Part shown: positions 21,679 through 32,873 of the stretch, piece after piece
Position numbering within the stretch: position 1 is the first letter of the stretch
Layout of the letters: each line of letters opens with the position of its first letter
Origin: Diplodia intermedia
Taxonomy: Eukaryota; Ascomycota; Dothideomycetes; Botryosphaeriales; Botryosphaeriaceae
Reading direction: 5' to 3'
Length of the DNA stretch: 64,000 nucleotides
NCBI GenBank assembly: GCA_021495925.1
Contig: JAKEKT010000110.1
Location: 1 to 64,000, forward strand
Notes under the pieces: model-generated
Database searches by the model: none
What the model was told of the DNA's origin: nothing
The model's input: only the letters and a program-made list of their open reading frames with translations
Made by a program: the position numbers and the translations under genes

Positions 21679-23511
21679 ATGCCCGACCTCCTCAGCGCCC
21701 GTTCGTTTTACGACAACCCGCCCCCCGCGCCGCGCACGCGGCTGGAAAACCACCCGACCTTGCTCTTCAGCTGGTGGTGCACATGTCTCTCCTTCGTCAT
21801 CATCCTCTTTCGCTTGTGCGGCCGCTTCATCCGCACCGAGCGCTTCTTCCGCGAGGACAAGGTCATGGCCCTGAGCATCCTCCCGCTGTTTGTGCGCATG
21901 GGTCTCGTGCATGTCATCCTGATCTACGGCACCAACAACGTTGACACATCCAACCTCACCGATCCCCGCCATATCTGGATGCGTGAGGTTGGCTCGAAAC
22001 TCGTGCTTTGCTCGCGCATCTGCTATGCTGCATTGTAAGCTACACCCCTGCCGTTGATTGGTGTTGCAGCTTCTCACATGCGCAGCATCTGGACCGCGAA
22101 ACTCGGCGTCTGCGAGTTCCTCGCTAGGATGGTCGAGACTTTCTGGAGGCGCGAATATGAGCTCACCCTACGGTGGATCCGCTACTTCCTCGTGGCGACC
22201 TTCGTCGCCATTGTCATCGCAACCCTTGGGGAGTGTCAGCCGTTCAGTCATTACTGGCAGGTCATCCCGGATCCAGGCCCTCAATGTAGGACCGGCTACG
22301 CTCAGCTCATCACTATGGGAGTCTGCGACATTATCACCGACATCCTACTGGTTTGCTTTCCCATCCCCATGGTCCTGAAGTCGGCAATACCCTTCAAGCG
22401 GAAATGCCGGCTTGTCCTCCTGTTCTCCATGTCCATTATCCTTATTTGCATCACCGGGGTGCGCATCCCGGAGGTCATCAAGCACCAAGGACGGCAGCAG
22501 TACCGCACTGTGTTTGCCTCGTGCGAAATCCTTGGGGCCGCATCCGTCTCTAACGCGATCGTTCTGGGCTCCTTTCTGCGGGATCGTGGCGTGAAGAAGG
22601 CGAAGAAGTACAAGCTGGGTTCAGTGTCAGACAGCATCGACCGAGCTTCTCAGCGGAGACCGACCCTTACCGCTCCAGAGATGGGTGGCAGTGTCGAGGA
22701 TCTTATCCGTGAAATGGGCTGGCGCATGCCAAAGGATCTGGAAGCGCAGGACCGCGAACCGCGCCCTGCGCCCGTCGCACTCCCTGCCTCACCTTTACCT
22801 CATGTCAGAAAACCTTCGTTTGTTGGGAACGGGAAGGGTTGGCAGTTCCCAAAGCATGACAGTATCAGGGACAGCGAGGAATCAGACCCGCAATTCGATG
22901 TTCTGGACGACCCTGCGCCGAGCCCCAAGGAAACACATGCCGCTTCGAGGCAGAGACTCTCATTCTTTGACGTTGGCGGACTCTTGGACCCCAGCAATTC
23001 ATCAACGCCAAGCTCGCTGGTACCTTCGCCCACAAGTACAACAGTAGCGCAAGATTTTGCCACGACGCCTAGACGCGGCTCTCGGGCACTCCTCCAGGAT
23101 CTGGGTGGTCTCAGGGTCCCGGGCCGACGTTCGTCGCAGCATCCTTCAGTAGCCGAGGGAGAATGCTACGAACTTAGCCCGCGCAGTGCCGAGATCCGCT
23201 CCAGTGGATCGACCTTACATCTTCCGCGTGGCATGGCTGGACCACAGCTGACTCGATATGAAAACCGACAGTCATTCCAGGATGTCGGTGGACTTTTGGG
23301 CCACAATGGCAGTGAAACTTCCGGGCAGATACAACCAGAGTCGGACGACGCATCGGGGATTTCGCCAACATCATCGCCAGCACCATTCATCCGCGACCCG
23401 TCTCCCACGAGCCCAGCACTACGAACAGACACCCAAGGGCCTTTGCCTTCTCGTTCGCAGGACATGGGAAGCCCTCTGACTGGAGAGAAGGAAGACCATC
23501 CGTTACGTTGA
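21679..23511 (+). CDS. fungal rhodopsin-like (PTH11-related) integral membrane protein
   Basis: Exons 21679..22034 and 22086..23511; 593 residues. The N-terminal ~280 residues hold about seven transmembrane helices with the layout of the fungal rhodopsin-like domain. Typical pieces are the RLCGRF after helix 1, REDKVMALS, KLGVCEFLARM, CQPFSHYWQV, GPQC, DIITDILLVCFPIPMVLKSAIPFKRK and a last helix followed by the basic GVKKAKKYKLGS. The remaining half is a Ser/Pro-rich cytosolic tail with a recurring short motif: FFDVGGLLDPS, LLQDLGGLRVPG, FQDVGGLLGHNG and RSQDMGSPL. No CFEM domain precedes the helices. Proteins of this class are often proposed as surface sensors, but no ligand is known for this one. 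Confidence 0.85.
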
Positions 23512-24415
23512 TTTTTACTTATGATATACCCATTGCTTTCCTTGGTGTTTATGCTTTCTTTCTTGCACGATATCCCTGACTGAGGTCAAGTTTTGCTTGT
23601 ACAATATTTCTTGAGCACGGCTTCTAACGACGTTCATGTGGCCATGAGAGGAGAACACGGGCCTGCGAAAGGCCCGCCACGGAAAGGAGTTCGGGACGTG
23701 GTTTTGCTGATTGCTGGCCTGATTGTAGGGGTGTACTGTTAAAGCGTCGGAGGAGCCCGATGACACTGCGAGGTTTAGCGCCTGCGGGCCTAGAAGTAGC
23801 TGAGCATGCAATTGTTGCACATCGCCTTGTGCTACAGGCATTGGTTCCAAGCGCGTGGCTCAGGCACGTTCCAAAGGGCACGTGGGAGTTGGTGGGAAGG
23901 CGTTTTAGACGAGAAAGGCCGCGAGTGTGACTTGTCTGACCTGGCAGCTCGCAACGCGATAGTACACCTGCAGCATGGCGTGCGGGCGGCTCCGAACGAG
24001 CCTAGTACACCAATACGTATCGAGTAGCTTCCTATTTGGGTTTGATGTTCTTGTTCCTGCCCCGGATCCCCGCGCTTTCAGGCGTGGTCTCGTCCGCCCC
24101 TACCTCGGCTTCAGCTGCCTAGTGTCGGCTGTTGATTGTCGTCGAACTCGGGTCCCAGTGCCAGGGCTAGCGTCGGCGCAGGAACCGCCCGCTGGCCATA
24201 GCTCCATGCATGCATGCATGGCATGACCCCCCTGTGCCCCTTCCTCTCGCTTCGGCATCCTGTCACCACCTCCGCCGAATCCTGTGGAACCTAAACCAAA
24301 CCCCGGCTTCGAGCATCCTCAGCTTGCTTTCCCCGGACTCCAACACCCTTTCCAGAAACTCAGGTGGTGCGGGACCTCGAGGCGAGGCCGCCATCGCCCC
24401 AGCGCATGCGAGCCA
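23512..24415. other. intergenic interval upstream of the JmjC gene
   Basis: About 900 bp holding the 3' flank of the rhodopsin-like gene and the JmjC gene promoter. A short TGCA repeat lies at 24206-24220. The JmjC frame stays open some 130 nt upstream of its ATG without another ATG. Confidence 0.45.
24206..24220. repeat. ATGC/TGCA tetranucleotide repeat
   Basis: ATGCATGCATGCATG, about 200 bp upstream of the JmjC start; palindromic by nature. It may be a protein-binding cluster or a simple repeat. Confidence 0.7.
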
Positions 24416-26221
24416 ATGACAGCACCACAACGCAGACCACTGAGGCTACCGTCACCGACCGCAGCGGCTGGGGAAGAAGGGGAGCCTTCGCTGAACAAAG
24501 ACTTTGACGACGATTCCGCCAAGTCTGCCGGCGTGGCTGCTGCCCTTTCCGCCATGCACGCCGTGGCTGCGGCTGCCTCGTCTTCTACTGCCCCCGGCCC
24601 CCCTGCGTTGGCCAAAGATGCCAGGGCCATGGCACACACTGACGAGCTCGGCGCTGCCCCGGAATCTCCTCTTCCGTCCGTCCACGTCCTTCCCGCACCC
24701 CTCACCCGTTCCGGCGTCGCAACGCTCCTCCGCGACCATCTGAGCGCACCGCTCGCCATGTCTGATGCCGTACGAGAGTGCGACCCACCTGTGCTAGAAG
24801 AGCTTCCGCGGGACCCTAGGGAGGTCATGCGGATGGCGCACAAGAAGATTCATGTGTTCCCCTTCAAGGACGTGCGGAAATGTTGGCTGCGAGCATGGGT
24901 CGAGGGGAGCTTGGCGAGGGCAAGAGAGGTTTTGGAAGACGATGGAGAGGATGCGGGTGACTGGGTAACGGAGGTGGTCAGGCTAGTGGACATGGCGTTG
25001 ATTCTTGCCGGAGGCGTGGGCAGGGAAACGACCTGTGAGTGGATTTTTGCTGTGCTGGAGAAGATGTTGGAGCAAGACGAAGACCAGCGCGAGCGTCCAG
25101 CAAAGAGGCGGAGGACGTCGGGAGGAGGTGATGCCAATGGTTCCGGGAAGGATGCAGATAGTTTCCCGAGCTCCACTGTCCGCGCGCCCCGTCTCCGACA
25201 TCCCATCCCCAGGCATGAGAACCTCAGTCTTGAAGCTTTCCAAGCCCATCTAAACACTGCAGCTGGGTTTCAAAATTCCACAGATGAGGATCTACCTGGA
25301 GATCTGCCTCAGCCTCTTATCATCACAGGCGCTCTGAGTCACTGGCCTGCCATATCAGACCCGTCCAGAAGATGGAGCGACCCGCACTATCTCATGCGCA
25401 AGACACTTGGAGGACGACGCCTTGTGCCAATCGAGATTGGCAGAAGCTATACCGACGATGATTGGGGCCAGAAAATCGTCACTTTCAGAGACTTCATGCG
25501 GAAGTACATGTTCCACGACCAGGATGACGACGACGACAACGAAGAAGCTGGCAATGATGACGACTACAATCAAACCGGCTACCTCGCCCAGCACGACCTC
25601 TTTGCCCAGATCCCCTCGATGCGCGCCGACATTGCCGTACCAGACTATTGCTACGCCACGCCCGTCCCCGCGCCCTCGCCCGCCACCAAGAACGCCACCC
25701 CGCCCCTGCCGCCGGGCCACCCGTCCTTCCCGCTCCTCAATGCCTGGTTCGGCCCCGCGGACACCATATCCCCCCTACACACGGACCCCTACCACAACGT
25801 CCTCGCGCAGGCCGTCGGTCGCAAGTATGTCCGCCTCTACCCGCCCGGCCAGCGCGCGCGGCTCTACCCGCGCGGCGTCGGCGCCGACGGCGTCGATATG
25901 GGCAACACGAGCGAGATCGACGTCGGCGAAGCCATGGCCGTGCTCGAGGGCTGGGACGGTTGGCGGACTCACTCCTCCTCGTCGTCGCCGGAAGACGAGG
26001 AGGAGGAAAAGGGGGTGTCGGAAGCGGAGGCGTGGGCGAGGGCAGAGGACCTGAGCATGCGCCGCTTCGACTTCGCGGAGAGATGGCCGGAATTCGGCAA
26101 AGCAGAGGGCTGCCGCGAGGCCATCCTGGGGCCGGGCGAGGCGCTGTACGTGCCCAAGGGCTGGTGGCATTACGTGAGGAGCCTGGCGCCGAGCTTCTCG
26201 GTGAGTTTTTGGTGGGATTGA
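24416..26221 (+). CDS. JmjC-domain oxygenase, KDM8/JMJD5-like
   Basis: Single exon, 601 residues from the first in-frame ATG (24416). The upstream open frame has only a GTG. The cupin-type JmjC domain covers about residues 295-601. Fe(II) ligands are visible as PLHTDPYHN (His455, Asp457) and KGWWHYVRSL (His585); LYPPGQ and FSVSFWWD at the very C terminus are typical of the JMJD5/HSPBAP1-like group. The N-terminal third contains a helical region (KDVRKCWLRAWVEGSLARARE, TTCEWIFAVLEKMLEQ), also seen in JMJD5 relatives. Two acidic, low-complexity insertions (about residues 367-388 and 519-537) interrupt the domain. The activity is a 2-oxoglutarate-dependent hydroxylase or demethylase; the substrate cannot be told. 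Confidence 0.87.
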   Translation: MTAPQRRPLRLPSPTAAAGEEGEPSLNKDFDDDSAKSAGVAAALSAMHAVAAAASSSTAPGPPALAKDARAMAHTDELGAAPESPLPSVHVLPAPLTRSGVATLLRDHLSAPLAMSDAVRECDPPVLEELPRDPREVMRMAHKKIHVFPFKDVRKCWLRAWVEGSLARAREVLEDDGEDAGDWVTEVVRLVDMALILAGGVGRETTCEWIFAVLEKMLEQDEDQRERPAKRRRTSGGGDANGSGKDADSFPSSTVRAPRLRHPIPRHENLSLEAFQAHLNTAAGFQNSTDEDLPGDLPQPLIITGALSHWPAISDPSRRWSDPHYLMRKTLGGRRLVPIEIGRSYTDDDWGQKIVTFRDFMRKYMFHDQDDDDDNEEAGNDDDYNQTGYLAQHDLFAQIPSMRADIAVPDYCYATPVPAPSPATKNATPPLPPGHPSFPLLNAWFGPADTISPLHTDPYHNVLAQAVGRKYVRLYPPGQRARLYPRGVGADGVDMGNTSEIDVGEAMAVLEGWDGWRTHSSSSSPEDEEEEKGVSEAEAWARAEDLSMRRFDFAERWPEFGKAEGCREAILGPGEALYVPKGWWHYVRSLAPSFSVSFWWD

Positions 26222-27667
26222 CGGAGGGCAGCAACCGAGGGTGGTTGGTGGGCGGGCGGAGTGGAGCATTGACTGCCGTCCCCATAGAGACGATATGAAA
26301 CCCACGACCATCTGCTGCTTTTGCCAAGCGCGATACGCCTCTGAAACGTACGCAGAAAATCATTCGCGATAGCCGGTTGTGACACCACGACTTACTAGCT
26401 TGACCGGGTACCTGCTGAGCGAGCTGGAAAGTAAAGAACAAAGAGAAGTCTGCCTTCATAAGTCATCGCTTCCGGTACAGACACAGACACTTTGGTAGAG
26501 GGAAATAAAGCGCCGAATCAGGTCTGTATTAGAACAGTACATAAATCACTCGTAGGGATCCCCGAGCTTGCGAAAGGGAAGCGCTGCTCATCTTTCAGAA
26601 GCGAGATCGGATGTCAAAAACTGAAGAAAACGATGATCAAGGATCGAACGACCATGGGTATATCCGTGATTCAAAATGACGCCCAATTCCCGACCCTTTT
26701 TACGTCCGCGTACATGTGCCGCCCGGAAAAGTTCACAATGTCCTCATAAATGTGTGCAAGCGTGAGGCCTCCCATGCCATCTTGCAAGCTCTTGATACAC
26801 GGGTAGGAGCATCCAAACCGCCTATATTTTCCGTCCATCTCTTCGATCTCGTTGATCGACCTCTCTTTCAGACGAAATCTTTGGTCCGTCACTTCCAAGG
26901 CAAGAATAATGACAGCGTAAAATCACCAAAGTGAACTTTTGTACCGATCATGGGTCCAGAAACGCGGGTCCTAGGAGAAACGGCGCTGCAGAAGATGAGC
27001 CAGACGCCAATGATGGAACGGTTCCACTGCCGCGTGTTGGTGGCAATAGGACCGACGCTTTTGACTCTGGATTGTAGCTTTCGGAGGTAGGTGGTGTTGG
27101 TGAGATAATCAAGGATCTTGAGAATGCGCCAACAGAGCTGGTGCTACCAGCCTTGGATGCCTGTTGCCTCTTCTCTGAGACCAAGTTCCACTAGGATTTC
27201 GCTATAGCCGTTGCCGATATTCGAGTGATGCAGCCGGGCTAAATGCGGCGTGCTAGGCCGAGACCACTTACACCTGCAAAGGTTCCAGTGCACTACCAGC
27301 CCATGAGACTGGCGGCCAAAGTGGCCAGAATTCGCAAGCTGCGGGTGACTGGCATGCGTGAGGGCGGTAGAGATAGTGACAGCAGTGCCCTTTGGTTGAG
27401 GCTTCAACTTCTGCATCTTGCTGCATGAATCGCCGTAATTTCTAGTAGCACCAGTACCGGAGGCCGCCAGGTTGTAGGGCGGTCTCGACCGCATTCTTTG
27501 CACCATGCCCTGCATTCTTACATGGTTGGGGCTGAAAGCTGATTAGCCCTGCGCCGAGAAGGCAGACGTGGTACTACCGCGTATCCAAATTTAGGACTCT
27601 TGGCTCGGCAGCTGTGCAACGAAGCCTCGTCATGATTCGAGGGCCTTGCAGCCGCAGATGCGGAGCC
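26222..27667. other. intergenic interval with an unresolved minus-strand frame
   Basis: About 1.4 kb, lower in GC than its neighbours. A 75-codon minus-strand frame (26671-26898) looks protein-like, and adjacent pieces of protein-like sequence occur in other frames up to about 27180. I could not join them with convincing splice sites, so I do not call a gene. The interval also contains the 3' flanks of the convergent neighbours. Confidence 0.4.
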
Positions 27668-28748
27668 TCATTTTGCTTCTTCGTCAGCATCCCATCGACG
27701 CCTCTGGCCATCATTCCTGTGGTCGGAAGCAAAATATTCGGTCGGCTCTCCCGAAATGGAGAGACCATCCGAGTCGCGCACCATAGGATGATGCTCCATC
27801 TCATGGATCGGGTCCGCGGGCATCTCGTAGACTTCCTGGCCGACGACTTCCTGAGGCTGGGCCGGGAGAGTGCCCACACTAGAAGCGCTGTTGAAGCGCA
27901 TGCGTTGCGAGCTCTGCTCACTCCCCAGGCCAGTCTCGACACGGCCGAAAGGGATGGCGTCGCTCGGCCTCCGGCTGTGGGCGACGGGCTGGTATTGCCT
28001 GTCGAGGTTTCGGCGACGCCATCGCCAGAGGACCAAGAGCAGGGTGGCGGCAGCGATTATGGTGGTCAAGATGGACAGGTAGCGGGCTCCTTGGGCTTCG
28101 CGGCACATCCATTTGTACTCGGGGTGGTCGCCCTCGATGATGGTGTTGTTGGCGGCACCGGTGCAGATCCAGGTCTCGGGGGTGTAGTAGGTGCCGTTGT
28201 CCCCCAGGTGCTGCTCGACGCTCTGCTTCGACTCCCAGTAGTCGTAGTTGGAGTAGGCGGCGGCGGCGGCTCCGCGCAACACGGCGGCGAGTGCGACCAG
28301 AGCAGCAATGCGATGGATGGGCAGTTTCCACTCGCGGTGCTGCAATTGATTAGCGCGGCGGCCAGGCGGGGTGGTCGGCGACGCTCACCTTTTCCTTGCC
28401 CGACCAGTTCCATCTCAAGGGCATGTCGTCGCGGATGAGGGACATGACGAACAGCACACAGGCGTCGAGCACACCAACGGCGCCCGAGGCGGCTATCAGG
28501 TAGGAACTGGCGCGCTCGAAGTCGCCGCCGTACTCGGGGACCTGGTCATGGGTGACGGCGAGGATGTGGGCGATCAGGCCGGTGGTTGCGGGCAGCAGAA
28601 TGCCGTTCACGAGGATGCAGGTGGACAGCAGCGAGAGGTAGCATTTGCGGCGGAAGCGCACAATCTTGGAGGGCGGCTTGCGGTGCGGGAGCGCGTGTGG
28701 AGAGAGCGGCAGGCGAGCGCTGCTTGACCGCTGGCTGGGGCTGGCCAT
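27668..28748 (-). CDS. four-helix membrane protein of unknown function
   Basis: Exons complement(27668..28339, 28389..28748), 343 residues, with an intron of 49 nt ending GCTAATCAATTGCAG. Four transmembrane helices are predicted by eye at about residues 36-63, 82-104, 129-150 and 195-217. The loop between helices 3 and 4 contains two Cys residues and two N-glycosylation sequons (NGT, NNT), which would place it outside the cytosol. The C-terminal tail of about 125 residues is hydrophilic, Ser/Glu/His-rich, and should be cytosolic. I do not recognise a named family. The layout resembles fungal plasma-membrane proteins of the claudin or SUR7 kind, but the signature motifs are absent. Confidence 0.82.
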
Positions 28749-29041
28749 GGCGCCTGCTCAGACATGCATCGGATGGGGGGAGAGGCTGGTTGCAGAGGCG
28801 CGCAGGATCGGTCAACGCGAGGGAATGACGAGAGGCGCGGGTGGATACTTGAATACCAGCAAGGCCCAGCCCCCTTGCAGCTGTGTCGCTTGCCGCTGAA
28901 GTCGTGCCGTGGGGGCGGCCGCTGCGCCGCACGTTAAGCTCATGTTATTTCCAGCCCGCCCCCACGGAGCCGCAGAGGTGAGCAAGCGTTTCACGTGTAT
29001 ATTTAGACCCGGCAGCAAACGTCATTCCAAAGCACCCCGGC

Positions 29042-31334
29042 CTACCGCGCACCAAGCAAGCAGCCGCCGAAATACGCCGCCAGCTCGTCTACGTCTTCCA
29101 GCCCGCCGACGTACCCCACGTACTGGTCCGGCCGGACCGCCACCACGCAGCCCCGCTCCGCGTCCACCCCGTACTGCTCGTACGCGTGCCCGTGGCCCTC
29201 GTGGTAGCTCTCGTCGTCCACGTACACCTTCATATAATCCCAGCCCCGCTGCTCGTCAAACGGATGCAGCAGGCTGGGGAAGTCCCGCAGCAGCTCTGCC
29301 TCCTTGCGCGGTGCGCTGTGCACCGTCAGAATCTCCACCACCGAGTCGATCTTCTGGTCCGCCGGCGTGACGCGGTGCAGCCACGACCCCGGCGAATCGA
29401 GCGCGGCGCAGAAGCTGTCGACGCGTGCCTTCTGCCCCGCCGACAGCACGTTGCCAGCAAAGAGGATGATGCGGAACCGGCCGTCGGCCGGAAGGCGCTC
29501 TGCCAGGTGCCACGGCCGGGAGTCTGACTGGTTGAGCACCTTGTGGCTGGGAAACCGCTTGCCGACCGGCACCTCCGTCGCCAGCTGCTGCTTGCCGACG
29601 GCCTGCCTGGTGGCCGACACGTCGGTGCCGTCGCCTTGCTCCGCCGCGCTGCCTGCTTTGGCCACGAGCATCGACGCTCCATAGTCGACGCTGAGCCCGC
29701 TGGTGAACATGTGCGCAGTGCGGAACGTTTCTTTGAATTCGTCCATGCTGATTCCCTCCGTGTCGAGAATGTCCTTCGCGGGCCGGCCGCTGAAGAGCCG
29801 CGAGAACTTGTGGTCAAAGTCAATCAGGTCCTGGGCGATGCGCCGGCGCTCCGACTGGTAGGTCTTGAGGATGGTGCGCGGCGACCGACCCTTCACGACA
29901 GATGCGATCTTCCAGCCCAGGTTGTAGGCATCCGCCATGGACACGTTCATCCCTTGGCCTGCCTTGGGACTGTGCGTGTGCACCGCGTCACCCGCAAGGA
30001 AGACGCGTTGATGGAGGTCGAAGTTCTTGCCCACTCGCTGTCCGATCTGGTAGCCAGTCCACCTGGCGTCGGTCTGTTAGCATGAGCCTAGCATGGGGCG
30101 TCGTTCCTGCCTACCATTCACAGTAGTCGTAAGTCAGCTTGTATGGACTGATGATCCTCTGAGCAGCCCTGATGATAAGCTCGGGAGTGATCTTTGACCT
30201 GTCCGCTCTTCCACTTGCGTCTGGGACGACTTCCTTGAGCTGGATGTACAGTCGGACGAGGCCCCGTTCCCGAGGGATGACCATCAGACTCCCATCGTTG
30301 GCGCTGTGGATAATGCAACGATTCCTGATGTCCGCTGTTTCGAGTTAGATGAGTGTCCCGGTGCTGAGATAACGGCACTTACGGAAGTCCGTGATGGGGA
30401 CGACATCTGCTCCGCCAGTGTAGTTAGCATCTGCCATGGGGGAAACCCAAAGATTCCGGGGCTATCTTACCAAGAACACCCCAGATGTAATCGGTTGCTT
30501 CTCCTTCCAGCTCGAAGCCCAATTGCCTCCTGGTCCAGCTGTGTGCACCGTCACACCCAACCATGTACTTGGCCCTTAATATCTCCAAAGTGCCCTCCCG
30601 TCCCGAACTCTTCCGCAACAAGTCATCCGTGTCATCCGCGGACAAGTTGCTCCTAAACAGCCCATCCGAAGCCTTGGCGCCGTCCGAGGTCAGTGACTGT
30701 GCAGGCGTGGCCTCTTCGTCAGACAAATGACGCAGCGTCACGGTGAGGGGGTGAGCCGCATCATCATCAACCAGGGATTCGTCGACTTCCAACGAGTGCG
30801 GGAGAACACCGCGCTCGACCTCGATGTTGGAGTGCTCCTTCATGTGGTCCAGGAAGAAGCGCTCGATGCGACCCTGGTGCAGCACGCACTCGGTGAAGCG
30901 CGAGATGCCCGGTGGCGTGTCCGGCACTCTGTCAGAGCGTCGGATGACGCCCTTCCCGTCTGGGTTCCACATGCATACCTGCGTCAGCTCCCGTCAGCTT
31001 TCCCCGGACGAGTGGGAGAAAAGTGTCGGGCCATGCCTCCAGCATGTGGTTGGCTTCGCGCCACGCTCGGTGCGCAAACCCGAAGCTGTCGAACATCTCA
31101 AGGCTACGGCATTGCAGGCCGTCAGCTTGCCCAGCGAAAATCTTGGTGCCCCGCTTATCAACGATGCGGGCATTGATGCCGCAACGCGCCATCCAAGCGG
31201 CTGTCACGAGGCCGGCGGGGCCGGCGCCCACGATGAGACTGCGCAAGGAGAATTAGAAAAGCGGCAGCGAGGCGGTTGAAACAGGAGTGGGCGTACACGT
31301 CGCATGTGGTCTCTGGGATCGTTGGTGCAGGCAT
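29042..31334 (-). CDS. FAD-dependent phenol 2-monooxygenase
   Basis: Exons complement(29042..30062, 30115..30334, 30383..30406, 30471..30978, 31037..31238, 31297..31334); 670 residues, normal for the family. The class A flavoprotein hydroxylase would convert phenols to catechols using NADPH and O2. The FAD-binding DVLIVGAGPAGL is at about residues 12-23. KYMVGCDGAHS is visible mid-protein, and the second FAD motif FLAGDAVHTHSPKAGQGMN is at about residues 352-370. The C-terminal ~200 residues form the thioredoxin-like dimerisation domain (FRIILFAGNVL, VYVDDESYHEGHGHAYEQYGVD, VAVRPDQYVGYVG). Splicing has two oddities: intron 2 has a GC donor (GAG|GCATGG) and exon 4 is only 24 nt. A TATATA box lies upstream. 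Induction by aromatic compounds is likely but inferred. Confidence 0.92.
30979..31036 (-). other. GC-AG intron 2 of the phenol 2-monooxygenase gene
   Basis: 58 nt, donor GGAG|GCATGG, branch GCTGAC, acceptor ACGCAG. Splicing here gives NHMLE|VCMWNPDGKGV, matching the family block ahead of WNPD. No GT donor fits the frame. Confidence 0.8.
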
Positions 31335-31859
31335 TGCCACGGGATGGGCAAAGCGTGGAGCGGGAGATGTGGGAGCGGGAAAGCTGGAGAGGCACGGTGG
31401 CGGGACATGTATATAAAGTTGCACGATGACGGGAAAGGCGGCGGACAAGGGGTGCGAGGCAAGCTAGTCTTGCGGGGGAGCAAGATGTGGGGAGCGGCTT
31501 AGATCATCCTGACAAACCCAGCTCTGCCCGTTTTCTTTGGCTGCTTCTTGTGTTGGAACGACCCAGTTTTGATATTGGTACGTGTGCGTCGGGCCGCTAC
31601 ACGTCGGAACTGGGGCCAGCATATGAAGCGGGGCATTCCTCCCGCGACTGGAGCCACCAATGACATATCACCCGAAACGTAACGTGCCCTTGGGATCTAG
31701 GACGACCAAATCAGATATCTATAAAAAACCGGAGACTCTCGGGGTATCTTGAACATCCAGCAATATGGCTGGTCCAAGTCTCGCTGCAGAACTCCAAACC
31801 CATGCTTCCTGTAAGACCCCAACGGGGCAATGCCAAGTTTCCGACCCCGGCTGATTGGC
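31335..31859. promoter_or_regulatory. promoter region of the phenol 2-monooxygenase gene
   Basis: 525 bp between two minus-strand genes. On the minus strand a TATATA box (about 31409-31414) lies some 75 nt upstream of the ATG. The rest should contain the upstream activating sites and the CUZ1 3' flank. Confidence 0.55.
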
Positions 31860-32873
31860 CTACACCTGGATCAGATCCGGCACTGGTGGACCGACGCCCC
31901 TTAGCAGCACGATGGTGTTGCCTGTCTGGCAGGAAGCGCCAATCTTCTCGCTGAAGTCCAGCAACTTTCCGCTTTCGACGTGGAACACGCGTAGCTTGTT
32001 CTCCTCCCCGTCCCCTCTGTTGTTGACATTCTCCACCTGCAAGGCTTTCGCCGCCATGTCCAACACTCGGCCGACACTCCATTCGGCACTGTAGAAGAAC
32101 GCGCCCGTAGGGTGCTTGGCGGTCGTCGTGTCGGCCGAGGCTTCCACATGCAAGTACACCCGCTTCTCCGGCGGAAGCTTGGCGTCCCCCTTGGCCGTCT
32201 TTTTGAGGTTGTTGACCGCAGCCGCACGAGCCGCCGGCGAGTTGCTACTTCGGCCGAACAGTGGCTTCGCCTTGGTCGCGGCGCTGTCCGACTTTGATGT
32301 GTCTGCAGCCGCCGCCCTCTTGCTCATGCCCCACGCCTTGAGTTTCTCCAACGCCGCAAGCCCGCGCTCTTTCTGTGACGAGGGTTTGGCGCCCAGAGGT
32401 GCCAGATTTGCGCAATCATGTTCCTCCCGCATGCGATGCTTCAAACAGTATTGGCGGTTGCAGTTGGGGCAGTGCACTCCGGGGTTGAGGGAGGTATTGA
32501 CGAGGGTCTTGCACATGGGCGAGGAGCATTGCTGTTCGTGGGTGAGGATGTTGGGCTTCGGCGTCGGCGAGGTCGAGGATGGAGTGGACGAGGCTTCACG
32601 GCGTGCGCGCGCCCACGCGCCCGCCTTGGAGCACTTGTGCGCCGTCTCTGAGCGGTGATCGAGGCAGTACGTCCTGCAGGCAGAGGGTCAGCTTACGGAC
32701 GGAAAGCGACTGCACAGAACATACCCCCTGCAGCTCTCGCAGCGGAACGGAAGGAAGTCGAGCTGGTGGCAGAAGGCGAACTGGCAGTGGGCGCCAATAG
32801 CTTCCACGTCGCCGACAGACATACTAGTGTAGCTCTCCTGGTCCGGGTCTTGCGAAGATGACGGGTTCGCCAT
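31860..32873 (-). CDS. CUZ1: AN1-type zinc finger / ubiquitin-like protein, Cuz1-ZFAND1 family
   Basis: Exons complement(31860..32673, 32725..32873); 320 residues. Two AN1 zinc fingers occupy the N-terminal half: the first runs from GAHCQFAFCHQLDFLPFRC to HKC and is split by the intron; the second runs from QQCSSPMCK to EEHDC. The C-terminal half contains a ubiquitin-like segment (KRVYLHVEASADTTTAKHP, EWSVGRVLDMAAKALQV, IVLLRGVGPPVPDL). This order matches yeast Cuz1 and human ZFAND1, which link Cdc48/p97 and the proteasome during arsenite stress and stress-granule clearance. That role is inferred from the family. The intron ends at GCTGACCCTCTGCCTGCAG. Confidence 0.9.
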
